Position numbers and translations under genes: made by a program. Below the pieces are notes generated by a model. The model made no database searches. It was not told the DNA's origin and saw nothing but the letters and a program-made list of their open reading frames with translations. Positions 1-5,667 of a stretch of DNA of 6,702 bases are shown piece after piece; the first letter of the stretch is position 1; each line of letters starts with the position of its first letter. Where the stretch lies: assembly GCA_003694425.1 (NCBI GenBank), contig RFJX01000238.1:1-6702 (forward strand), given 5' to 3'. This DNA comes from Gammaproteobacteria bacterium. GTDB taxonomy: Bacteria > Pseudomonadota > Gammaproteobacteria > J113.

Positions 1-165
1 GAGGAGCAGAGCGCGGTGGGCGAGGAGATCAACCGCAACATCGTCAATATCAATGACGGAGCGCGTCAGGTGGCGGAGACGGTGGATGAGACCGCCACCG
101 CCAGTGGCCAGCTCGCGGAGCTTTCCGGCGAACTGGAGCAGGTGGTCGGCCAGTTCAGGATCTGA
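1..165 (+). CDS. Methyl-accepting chemotaxis protein, C-terminal end (5' truncated)
   Basis: Frame 1 is open from the window edge to TGA at 163-165 and gives the last 54 residues of a protein. The stretch is a hydrophilic amphipathic helix with the pattern EEINRNIVNIND, then TVDETATASGQLAELSGEL and an end in VVGQFRI. This is the usual end of the MCP signalling domain: the C-terminal helix of the cytoplasmic coiled-coil hairpin, with the Glu/Gln/Ala/Ser-rich adaptation-helix composition and the common final hydrophobic 'V.QFR.' tail. MCPs sense ligands or redox cues and control CheA through CheW. No CheR-tethering pentapeptide (NWETF type) is present at the end. The sensor domain lies outside the window, so the ligand cannot be guessed. 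Family assignment is good, but only a small part of the protein is visible. Confidence 0.85.
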   Translation, partial: EEQSAVGEEINRNIVNINDGARQVAETVDETATASGQLAELSGELEQVVGQFRI

Positions 166-191
166 CGGGGATTTCCTCCTCTCCTCCCCTT

Positions 192-223
192 GGCCCCGGT
201 ACCCCCGCCGGGGCCTTTTGTTT
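192..223 (+). terminator. Intrinsic terminator of the chemotaxis receptor gene
   Basis: A perfect 8-bp stem GGCCCCGG (192-199) / CCGGGGCC (208-215) with an 8-nt loop is followed at once by TTTTGTTT (216-223). It begins 27 bp after the receptor stop codon. The T tract is only on the plus-strand side; read leftward the hairpin is followed by AAGGGG, so it is not a convincing terminator for the convergent psd gene. Confidence 0.88.
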
Positions 224-235
224 CTGGAGGGATGA

Positions 236-284
236 GTCGTCAGTCGTCAGTTATCAGTTGTCGGTTGTTGGTTGTCGGTCGGCG
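236..284. repeat. Degenerate heptamer tandem repeat spanning the psd stop codon
   Basis: Seven consecutive 7-mers read on the plus strand: GTCGTCA, GTCGTCA, GTTATCA, GTTGTCG, GTTGTTG, GTTGTCG, GTCGGCG. The consensus is roughly GTYGTCR. The first two are identical and the array degrades towards the coding side. The psd stop codon (247-249, minus strand) lies inside unit 2, so units 3-7 are translated as the end of Psd. Short heptanucleotide arrays of this TTGTCAG-like type are known as dispersed intergenic repeats in several bacterial groups (for example cyanobacterial STRR sequences). Membership of a genome-wide family here is an inference. Confidence 0.8.
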
Positions 285-1158
285 GGGCGGGGTGCAGGAG
301 TCTGCCCAGGGGCTGGCCCATGCGGACCGGGGTGCCGGGGGTGAGCCCCTCGTCCCATTCGACGGTTCCGGCAGGCAATGCCAGGATCACGGTGGAGCCC
401 AGGTTGAAACGCCCCAGCTCCGCACCCTTGGCCAGCCGGACGGAGCCCTCGCCGGCACCGGGATAGCGCCACTCCCGCCCGGTGGTGCCATGCGGGGGGG
501 TGATTTCGCCGGCCCAGACGGTCTCCAGGCCGCCGACACCGATGGCGCCGACCATCACCACCACCAGCGGCTCCACCTCGCCGCTGAAGTCCATCACCAG
601 CCGCTCGTTGCGCGTGAACAGGCCGGGAATGGTCCTGGTGGTGCGCTCGTTTACGCTGAACAGGCTGCCGGGCACGTAGCGCATCGCCTCCAGCGTCCCC
701 GCCAGTGGCATGTGGACCCGGTGGTAGTCGCGGGGCGAGAGGTAGAGGGTTACGAAGGCGCCACCCTCCAGGCGCTCGGCGAGCGCCTCGTCGCCCAGCA
801 GGGCCGCCAGCCGGTAATCGTGCCCCTTGGCCTGGAGCAGGCTCCCCCGCCGGATGGTGCCGATCTGACTGATGGTGCCGTCCACGGGCGAGGCCAGCAG
901 TCCCGGACCGGCAACCGGCCGGGCCTGCAGCTTCAGGGCCCGGGTGAAGAAGGCGTTGAAGTCCTCGTAGGCCGCCGGATCAGGCTCCAGCGCCTCCTCC
1001 ATGTCGACCCCCTGCAGCCGGATGAAGGCGTGGATCAGGGCCGTCTTGAACCAGGGCGTGCGACAGTGGGCGATCCAGTGCACCAGGGCGCAATAGCCGT
1101 GTTGGGGGATCAGATACTGGATGGCGGTGATCAGCCTGTCCAGGAGCGATGCGGACAC
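247..1158 (-). CDS. psd: Phosphatidylserine decarboxylase proenzyme
   Basis: Decarboxylates phosphatidylserine to phosphatidylethanolamine at the inner membrane, the last step of PE synthesis. The 303-residue product follows the E. coli-type Psd closely: an N-terminal segment with IQYLIPQH, then PVDG (D93), the signature YLSPRDYHRVHMP (139-151, with H146 and H149), the block FARNER-like FTRNER (181-186), ETVWAGEITPP (212-222) and the self-cleavage motif LGST (253-256). D93, H149 and S255 match the Asp-His-Ser residues needed for autoprocessing. Cleavage before S255 would give a beta chain of about 254 residues and a pyruvoyl-bearing alpha chain of about 49. I chose the GTG at 1158-1156, 7 bp after the stop of the SCO gene, because homology starts here; the frame is open further upstream but that part overlaps SCO and encodes low-complexity sequence. 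The C-terminal tail PTDNQQPTTDN is translated from a heptamer repeat and is unlike usual Psd ends. Likely co-transcribed with the SCO gene. Confidence 0.95.
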   Translation of the reverse strand: MSASLLDRLITAIQYLIPQHGYCALVHWIAHCRTPWFKTALIHAFIRLQGVDMEEALEPDPAAYEDFNAFFTRALKLQARPVAGPGLLASPVDGTISQIGTIRRGSLLQAKGHDYRLAALLGDEALAERLEGGAFVTLYLSPRDYHRVHMPLAGTLEAMRYVPGSLFSVNERTTRTIPGLFTRNERLVMDFSGEVEPLVVVMVGAIGVGGLETVWAGEITPPHGTTGREWRYPGAGEGSVRLAKGAELGRFNLGSTVILALPAGTVEWDEGLTPGTPVRMGQPLGRLLHPAPPTDNQQPTTDN

Positions 1159-1165
1159 GGGCCGA

Positions 1166-1801
1166 TCAGGGTCCGCTTTCGATGAAGGCGCGGATCGCCC
1201 GGTAGCGGCGGGCCAGTTCCCCGGCCTCATGCGGCGGGGAGAGGACGGCGACCACGCGCAACCGCGGGTCGATGAGGAAGATGGAGGCGGAGTGGTCCAC
1301 CAGGTAGTCTCCACCCTGCGGGTCCTCCACCTTCAGGCTGAGTACGCCGAGCTGGCGGGTGAGCGAGAGCAGTGGTGCCTCCGGCGCGGTGACGGCGAGG
1401 AAGCGGGGGTCGAAGTAGCGTACATATTCACCCAGCCGCTGTGGCTCGTCGCGTTGCGGATCGACCGAAACGAATACCACCTGCGGGAGCTCACCGTCCC
1501 CCTCCAGCAGCTTCGTCGTCCGTGCCAGGGTGGCGAGGGTGGAGGGGCAGACGTCGGGGCAATGGGTATAGCCGAAGAAGAGCAGGCTCCAGTGCCCGCG
1601 CAGACGGTCCTGATCGAAGACTTCCCCGGCGGAATCGGTGAGCCTGAAGGGGGCCACTTCCTTGGGGTGGGGCCACAGGAGGCCGGGGATCGCAGGGGGC
1701 TCGGGAGCACCGGTCCCCTGCCGCGCCTGCAGATGCAGGCCGAGGGCGATGCCGGCGACGGTGGCGATGACGGAGAGGGTGATGGCGAGCTTGCGGTTCA
1801 T
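1166..1801 (-). CDS. SCO1/SenC/PrrC family copper chaperone (thioredoxin-like)
   Basis: A 211-residue membrane-anchored periplasmic protein of the SCO family, which delivers copper to, or reduces thiols of, the CuA site during cytochrome c oxidase assembly. Residues 5-22 form one hydrophobic segment after the basic start MNRK, fitting an uncleaved signal anchor. The thioredoxin-like domain follows from about residue 50: FRLTDSAGEVFDQDRLRG, then LLFFGYTHCPDVCP with the Cu-binding CxxxC pair (C81, C85), VSVDPQRDEP (111-120), and the third Cu ligand H170 in YLVDHSASIFLID. All three metal ligands are present, and length is normal for the family. The ATG at 1801 has no Shine-Dalgarno but is preceded by TAGAAT at a 6-nt distance. 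It heads a leftward unit with psd. No cytochrome oxidase genes are visible, so the target is inferred from the family. A more general copper or redox role is possible. Confidence 0.93.
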   Translation of the reverse strand: MNRKLAITLSVIATVAGIALGLHLQARQGTGAPEPPAIPGLLWPHPKEVAPFRLTDSAGEVFDQDRLRGHWSLLFFGYTHCPDVCPSTLATLARTTKLLEGDGELPQVVFVSVDPQRDEPQRLGEYVRYFDPRFLAVTAPEAPLLSLTRQLGVLSLKVEDPQGGDYLVDHSASIFLIDPRLRVVAVLSPPHEAGELARRYRAIRAFIESGP

Positions 1802-1807
1802 GCACCC

Positions 1808-1813
1808 ATTCTA
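1808..1813 (-). promoter_or_regulatory. Probable -10 element for the SCO-psd unit (leaderless type)
   Basis: Minus strand reads TAGAAT, then 6 nt (GGGTGC), then the ATG of the SCO gene. Transcription starting about 7 nt after the element would begin at or next to the ATG. No recognisable -35 is found at 17 bp (CGCTAC), so this rests on the -10 match and its mirror copy upstream of the kinase gene. Confidence 0.45.
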
Positions 1814-1863
1814 CCGGAAAGGAGCGACGGGTAGCGTCCCTTCCTCGTTATCCCGATCTGCCG

Positions 1864-1893
1864 CAGGCAAGGGATCGAAATCTGCAATAGAAT
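1864..1893 (+). promoter_or_regulatory. Probable promoter of the kinase gene (leaderless type)
   Basis: TAGAAT at 1888-1893 is separated from the kinase ATG (1900) by six nt, GCCCCC. A weak -35, CAGGCA (1864-1869), lies 18 bp upstream. There is no purine-rich Shine-Dalgarno between the -10 and the ATG, so a start of transcription at about 1900 and a leaderless mRNA is the simplest reading. The rest of the 98-bp divergent spacer shows nothing else I can name. Confidence 0.5.
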
Positions 1894-1899
1894 GCCCCC

Positions 1900-3207
1900 A
1901 TGGCCGGTGAGAAACCTGAAAAACTGGGGAAATATCAGGTCCTGGACGAGATCGCCCGCGGCAGCATGGGTGTGGTCTACGTCGGTTTCGACCCCTTCAT
2001 CGGGCGCAAGGTGGCCCTCAAGGTCGGTCTCTCCGAGGCGCTGAGGGACCCGGATACCGGCGAGCGCTTCCGGCAGATGTTCTTCAACGAGGCCCACACC
2101 GCCGGGATGCTGCACCATCCCAACATCCTGGACATCTTCGATGCCGGTATCGAAGGCGAGATCTGCTATCTGGTGATGGAGTACGTGGAGGGGGGGCGGA
2201 CCCTGCGCGATCACATCCGGCCCGACAGTCTGCTCCCGATCCGGCTGGTGGTGGAGATCATGTTCAAGTGCGCCAAGGCCCTGGACTATGCCCATCGCCA
2301 GGGGGTCATCCATCGTGACATCAAGCCCTCCAACCTGCTGCTGACGCCGGACAACGACGTCAAGATCGCCGATTTCAGCATCGCCCACCTGGCCAGGGAG
2401 GACACCCAGACCCAGACCATGCCGCTGGGCTTCGTCGGCTCGCCCCGCTACATGTCGCCGGAGCAGCTACAGGAGGACTATGTCACCAGCCAGACCGATC
2501 TCTTTTCCCTGGGGGTGGTCTTCTTCGAGCTGCTCACCGGTCGCCACCCGTTCCAGGCGGAACGATTCTCGCGCCTGGTCTACAAGGTGATCAACGAGCC
2601 GCCTCCCTCCATCTGGTCCCTGCGCCCGGAGGTACCCGAGGCGCTGGAGCGCATCGTCATGCGCTGCCTGGAGAAGGACTGCGCCCGCCGCTACAAGATG
2701 GGGCTGGACATCGCCGCCGATCTCAGCGCCTGCTTCAGCCACCTGGAGCGACCACAGGAGCTGGTCACGGCCAAGGAGAAGTTCAACCGCATCAAGTCGC
2801 TGGCCTTCTTCGAGGGCTTCACCGACTCCGAGGTGTGGGAGATCATCCGTGCCGGGCTGTGGGAGGAGTACGCGCAGGGGAGCGAGATCATCACCGAAGG
2901 GGACCTGGACGACGCCTTCTACGTCGTGGTCCAGGGGGAGGTGGCGGTGTTCAAGGGCGGACACCGCGTCGGGGAACTGGGCAGCGGCGACTGCTTCGGC
3001 GAGATGGCCTATCTCTCCAGTTCCCGCCGGACCGCAACCATCCGCGCACTCAGCGACGTCCAGCTGCTCAAGCTCAACGCCACCCTGATCGAGCAGGTAT
3101 CCAAGGACTGCCAGCTCCGGTTCTGCAAGGTCTTCCTGCGCACCCTCATCCGTCGTCTGTCGGAGACTACCAGCCAGATGGTAAGCGCCCGGTCCTCCGC
3201 TTCCTGA
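1900..3207 (+). CDS. Ser/Thr protein kinase with C-terminal cyclic-nucleotide-binding domain
   Basis: A 435-residue soluble protein with no membrane segment. Residues 11-280 are a Hanks-type kinase of the PknB group: P-loop ARGSMGVVY (19-27), VALK with K41, C-helix E64, HRDIKPSN (138-145), IADFSIA (156-162), activation-loop Thr cluster TQTQT (169-173), GSPRYMSPEQ (180-189), and TDLFSLGVVFFELLTG (199-214). After a short linker, residues 297-415 form a CAP/PKA-type cNMP-binding beta-roll, including FYVVVQGEVAVFK (340-352) and the phosphate-binding cassette CFGEMAYLSSSRRTATIRA (365-383). In that cassette E368 and R377 match the residues that hold the cyclic phosphate and ribose in known cAMP receptors, so ligand binding is plausible. 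Two oddities are seen in the kinase: DFS instead of DFG (S160), and Ala instead of the first P-loop Gly (A19). K41, E64, D140, N145 and D158 are intact, so activity is still expected. The inferred role is a cytoplasmic kinase gated by cAMP or cGMP. Substrates are unknown. It is transcribed divergently from the SCO gene, with no Shine-Dalgarno. Confidence 0.94.
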   Translation: MAGEKPEKLGKYQVLDEIARGSMGVVYVGFDPFIGRKVALKVGLSEALRDPDTGERFRQMFFNEAHTAGMLHHPNILDIFDAGIEGEICYLVMEYVEGGRTLRDHIRPDSLLPIRLVVEIMFKCAKALDYAHRQGVIHRDIKPSNLLLTPDNDVKIADFSIAHLAREDTQTQTMPLGFVGSPRYMSPEQLQEDYVTSQTDLFSLGVVFFELLTGRHPFQAERFSRLVYKVINEPPPSIWSLRPEVPEALERIVMRCLEKDCARRYKMGLDIAADLSACFSHLERPQELVTAKEKFNRIKSLAFFEGFTDSEVWEIIRAGLWEEYAQGSEIITEGDLDDAFYVVVQGEVAVFKGGHRVGELGSGDCFGEMAYLSSSRRTATIRALSDVQLLKLNATLIEQVSKDCQLRFCKVFLRTLIRRLSETTSQMVSARSSAS

Positions 3208-3272
3208 GTGAACGACGTCGACTAGGACGGACCTGTCTCTCCCGGGGACACTCCATCCGCCTTCTCCATTTC

Positions 3273-3308
3273 TTTACGTTTCTTTACTCCGGCGGAAGCG
3301 TCCTTTAC
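3273..3308 (+). promoter_or_regulatory. Phased TTTAC repeats, candidate OmpR-family (CpxR-like) operator
   Basis: TTTAC occurs at 3273-3277, 3283-3287 and 3304-3308, start-to-start distances of 10 and 21 bp, so all three lie on one face of the helix. The first two belong to a tandem 10-mer (TTTCTTTACG, TTTCTTTACT at 3269-3288). Read on the minus strand the pair is GTAAA-N5-GTAAA, the established CpxR consensus; other OmpR-family regulators also use direct repeats near 10-11 bp. The sites sit just upstream of the likely -10 of the efflux operon, the usual position for an activator. Which regulator binds is an inference. Confidence 0.5.
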
Positions 3309-3312
3309 CGAA

Positions 3313-3330
3313 CGGAATGCTAGTATTCCG
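3313..3330 (+). promoter_or_regulatory. 18-bp dyad overlapping an extended -10 of the efflux operon
   Basis: CGGAATGCTAGTATTCCG is an inverted repeat with CTAG at its centre and one mismatched pair (G3319/T3324). Inside it TGC TAGTAT (3318-3326) looks like an extended -10 element. Nothing close to TTGACA lies 17 bp upstream, which fits an activator-dependent promoter. Transcription would then begin near 3333, about 30 nt before the GTG of the channel gene. The dyad could be the operator of a dimeric repressor or metal sensor, or only the chance context of the -10. Confidence 0.45.
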
Positions 3331-3351
3331 CAGACTTGCACATGTCGCGAA

Positions 3352-3356
3352 GAGAG
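3352..3356 (+). promoter_or_regulatory. Shine-Dalgarno deciding the channel gene start
   Basis: GAGAG at 3352-3356 stands 5 nt before the GTG at 3362, a normal distance. The next ATG codons (3371 and 3380) are 14 and 23 nt away with no closer purine-rich site. The upstream ATG at 3317 falls inside the probable promoter. Confidence 0.5.
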
Positions 3357-3361
3357 TGATA

Positions 3362-4579
3362 GTGAACCCGATGCATTCCATGGCACCTGGTCTGTTGTTC
3401 GCCCTGGGCGTGCTCTGGCCATGGCCGGTGCTGGCGGAGCCACAATTTCAGCAGGTGGTCGAGCTGGCCATGGAGCGCCACCCGCGCGCCCCCGTGGCCG
3501 ATGCGGTCCGGGAAATCGGGAAGGGTTACCGCCACCAGGCGCGGTCCCCTGTCGGCGGGGTTCCGGCAGCTGGCCTGCTCTACCGCGATGACCGTGCCGG
3601 CAGCGACCTGGGTTTCCGTGAATGGGAGGCCAATCTGGATCTGCCGCTTTGGCGTCCAGGCCAGCGGCAGGTGCGGGAGCGGCTGGGGCAGAGCTATCAG
3701 GCCCTGGGCACGGCCCAGTTGCGCAGCCTGCGCTGGAAAGTGGCCGGAGAGGTGCTGATGCGTGGCTACGAGGTGTTGCTGGCCCGCAGCGATCTGGAGC
3801 AGGCGCGTATTCAGGAGGAATCCGCCCGCCTGCTCACGCATGACGTACAGCGGCGCGTCGAGGCGGGTGAACTGGCGGCATCCGATCTGCTGCTGGCGCA
3901 GCAGGAACTGTTGCGCCGGGAACTGGGGCGCCAGCAGGCCGAAGAACGGATGCAGACGGCGAACCTCGCCTGGCGCACCCTGACCGGGATCGCCGAGGTC
4001 CCGGCACTGCCGGCGCCGGAGCGCGCGGAGATGCCAGCCGGGCCGCGCGAGGATCATCCCTCCCTGGCCGAGGCCAGGGAACGGGCCGCACAGGCGCAGA
4101 TCCAGCGCGAGGACACCGAGCTCGGCGGAGGTGGTCCGCCGGTACTCACGCTCTATGCCAAGCGTGACAGGGGCTTCACCGGTGAACCGTACGATACCTC
4201 CATCGGACTGGGCATCAGCGTACCTTTCGCCGCCGATGCCGGCGTGGCGCCCGAACTGGCGCGGGCACAGGCCGCGGTTGTGAACGAGCAGGCCGCCCTG
4301 GCCGTGGCGGAGAGGGAGCTCAGGCGCGCCCTGGAACAGGCCGTGGTGGAATGGCGGCAGGCCCGGGAGGCGTTCGCGCTGGGCCGGTCGCAGCGGACGC
4401 TGGCGGCGAAACGCTATCGCATGGTCACCCGCGCCTTCGAGCTGGGCGAGACGGACCTGTTCCGGTTGCTGCAGGCACGGGAGCAGGCCGCCCTGGCCGA
4501 ACGCGACCTGCTCAGGCTGCAATTGCGCAGGGACTATGCCCTCGCCCGGATCGCACACCTGTACGGAGATCTCCCGTGA
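3362..4579 (+). CDS. TolC-family outer-membrane efflux protein (CzcC-like)
   Basis: Outer-membrane channel of a tripartite metal efflux system; it lets the pump complex discharge cations to the outside. From the GTG at 3362 the product has 405 residues. Residues 9-25 are a signal peptide core ending in WPVLA, with cleavage likely before EPQFQQ. There is no lipobox Cys, so it is not a lipoprotein. The mature part has the two-fold repeat of the TolC/OEP family: repeat one at about 30-215 with VEAGELAASDLLLAQQELL (167-185), and repeat two at about 228-405 starting DHPSLAEARERAAQAQ, with the matching FELGETDLFRLLQAREQ (359-375). Long Ala/Glu/Arg/Gln-rich helices between them form the periplasmic tunnel, and the strand-like IGLGISVPF (281-289) is part of the barrel. 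It overlaps the adaptor gene by 4 bp (GTGA), which shows coupling. The start could also be the ATG at 3371 or 3380. The upstream ATG at 3317 is in frame but lies within the likely promoter. Confidence 0.9.
   Translation: MNPMHSMAPGLLFALGVLWPWPVLAEPQFQQVVELAMERHPRAPVADAVREIGKGYRHQARSPVGGVPAAGLLYRDDRAGSDLGFREWEANLDLPLWRPGQRQVRERLGQSYQALGTAQLRSLRWKVAGEVLMRGYEVLLARSDLEQARIQEESARLLTHDVQRRVEAGELAASDLLLAQQELLRRELGRQQAEERMQTANLAWRTLTGIAEVPALPAPERAEMPAGPREDHPSLAEARERAAQAQIQREDTELGGGGPPVLTLYAKRDRGFTGEPYDTSIGLGISVPFAADAGVAPELARAQAAVVNEQAALAVAERELRRALEQAVVEWRQAREAFALGRSQRTLAAKRYRMVTRAFELGETDLFRLLQAREQAALAERDLLRLQLRRDYALARIAHLYGDLP
4565..4568 (+). promoter_or_regulatory. Shine-Dalgarno supporting the adaptor GTG start
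   Basis: GGAG lies 7 nt before the GTG at 4576, inside the last codons of the channel gene. It supports GTG over the ATG at 4594 and points to translational coupling through the GTGA overlap. Confidence 0.6.
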
Positions 4580-5667
4580 AAGTCGGTATCCTCATGTCCC
4601 TGCTCCTGATCCTGCTGGTACAGGCCACGCCTGCGGCCGATCTCGTGCCGATTTCCCGCGAGCAGCGCCAGGCCCTGGGCGTCACCCTCGCGCCACTGCA
4701 GAAGGCAGACGCAGTCTGGGGGCCTTACTTTCCGGGCCGGATCGCCGTCCCCAATGATCAGATTCGCGTCGTCAGCGCGACACTGCCCGGACTGCTCACG
4801 GCCATGAAGGTGGCCGAAGGGGAGCCGGTTGCGCGGGGCCAGGTTCTCGCGATTCTTCAGAGTCCACAACTGCTGGAGCTGCAACGCAATCTGCTGCAGG
4901 CACTTACCCGTCTCGATGTCGCCAGGGCCGAACTGGAACGTGCCCGGAGGCTGCACCGAGAGGGGATTATCGCCGAGCGCCGCTATCTCGAGGCCCGTTC
5001 GACCCACACCATAGCCCAGACGGAGGTGGAACAGTGGCGTCAGTCGCTGCTCCTGGCGGGGTTCTCGGCGGCAGAACTGGAACGTCTGGTCCGGGAGCGG
5101 CGCCTGTCGGGCACCATCGAAATCGATTCGCCACTCGATGGAGTGGTGCTGGAGCAGCTCGCGACCCCCGGCCAGCGGCTCGATGCCCTCGCCCCGATCT
5201 ACCGCATAGGCCGCCTCGACCGGCTCTGGGTCGAGGTGCATGTGCCCCTCGACGAGTTGCACGGCGTGGCCCAGGGCACCCTGATCGAACTGCGCGAGCC
5301 ACGGCTGTCGGGACGCGTCATCACCATCGGGCGGATGGTCCATGGTGCGGATCAGGGTATTCTGGTGCGTGCTGTGGTAGAGGAGGGGGTCGATCGGCTC
5401 TTCCCTGGACAGTTCGTGGAGTCCAGACTCCGGCAACAGGAGGAAGGAGAGGGGCTCTACCGCCTGCCCCGCAGTGCGCTGGTCCGCGAGGGCGACCGAT
5501 CCGTGGTCTTCGTGGTGCGGGATGAGGGATTCGAGGCGGTTGCCGTGGAACCGCGCGCCGAGGACGGTGAATATCTGATCATCAGCGGGGACCTGCAACC
5601 GGACGATCAGGTTGCGGTCAGCGGTACTGCCGCGATCAAGGCGGCCTGGCTGGAAGCACGGTCCTGA
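4576..5667 (+). CDS. Periplasmic adaptor (membrane fusion protein) of a heavy-metal RND efflux pump, CzcB-like
   Basis: Periplasmic adaptor that joins the RND pump to the outer-membrane channel. The product has 363 residues from a GTG that overlaps the previous stop. Residues 1-21 form a signal peptide (VGILMSLLLILLVQA, then TPAADL). The order of parts is: a beta strand region (residues 46-70), half of the lipoyl-like domain ATLPGLLTAMKVAEGEPVARG (68-88), QVLAILQSPQL (89-99), a helical hairpin of about 100-178 (NLLQALTRLDVARAELERARRL, then RRYLEARSTHTIAQTEVEQW), the second lipoyl half IEIDSPLDGVVLEQLATPGQ (181-200), then beta-barrel and membrane-proximal domains to the end, with VHVPLDELHGV (221-231) and FPGQFVESRL (276-285). 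The mature N-terminus has no His-, Met- or Cys-rich stretch of the sort used for metal hand-over in CusB or CzcB relatives. The stop codon shares one base with the pump ATG, so the trio is one operon. Confidence 0.92.
   Translation: MKVGILMSLLLILLVQATPAADLVPISREQRQALGVTLAPLQKADAVWGPYFPGRIAVPNDQIRVVSATLPGLLTAMKVAEGEPVARGQVLAILQSPQLLELQRNLLQALTRLDVARAELERARRLHREGIIAERRYLEARSTHTIAQTEVEQWRQSLLLAGFSAAELERLVRERRLSGTIEIDSPLDGVVLEQLATPGQRLDALAPIYRIGRLDRLWVEVHVPLDELHGVAQGTLIELREPRLSGRVITIGRMVHGADQGILVRAVVEEGVDRLFPGQFVESRLRQQEEGEGLYRLPRSALVREGDRSVVFVVRDEGFEAVAVEPRAEDGEYLIISGDLQPDDQVAVSGTAAIKAAWLEARS

Noticed and set aside
190..1185. Plus-strand open frame of about 331 codons over psd
   Set aside because: It lies opposite a confidently identified psd, begins inside the terminator hairpin, and its protein is low-complexity with no family features.
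1159..1314. Upstream extension of psd to an ATG at 1314
   Set aside because: The extra 52 residues overlap the SCO coding region, including its His ligand end, and are Ser/Pro-rich sequence with no Psd similarity.
1798..2388. Minus-strand open frame of about 196 codons covering the divergent spacer and the kinase start
   Set aside because: It would overlap both the promoter region and the kinase domain, and shows no recognisable domain; the kinase reading is decisive.
3230..3244. Possible hairpin (GTCTCTCCCGGGGAC) after the kinase gene
   Set aside because: The stem is short, needs wobble pairs and has no T tract, so it is not called as a terminator; the kinase transcript may read towards the efflux operon.
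3317..3361. In-frame ATG at 3317 as the start of the channel protein
   Set aside because: It lies inside the 18-bp dyad and probable -10, has no ribosome site, and would put about 24 extra residues containing several Arg, Lys and His before the signal peptide core.
3320..4558. Long open frame on the minus strand across the channel gene (about 412 codons)
   Set aside because: It is antisense to a clear TolC-family gene, its translation matches no family I recognise and is rich in Gln, Pro, His and Arg, as expected when a GC-rich gene is read backwards.
4534..5598. Long open frame on the minus strand across the adaptor gene (about 354 codons)
   Set aside because: Same reason: it mirrors the codon structure of a well-supported adaptor gene, has no domain signs and no ribosome site that stands out.
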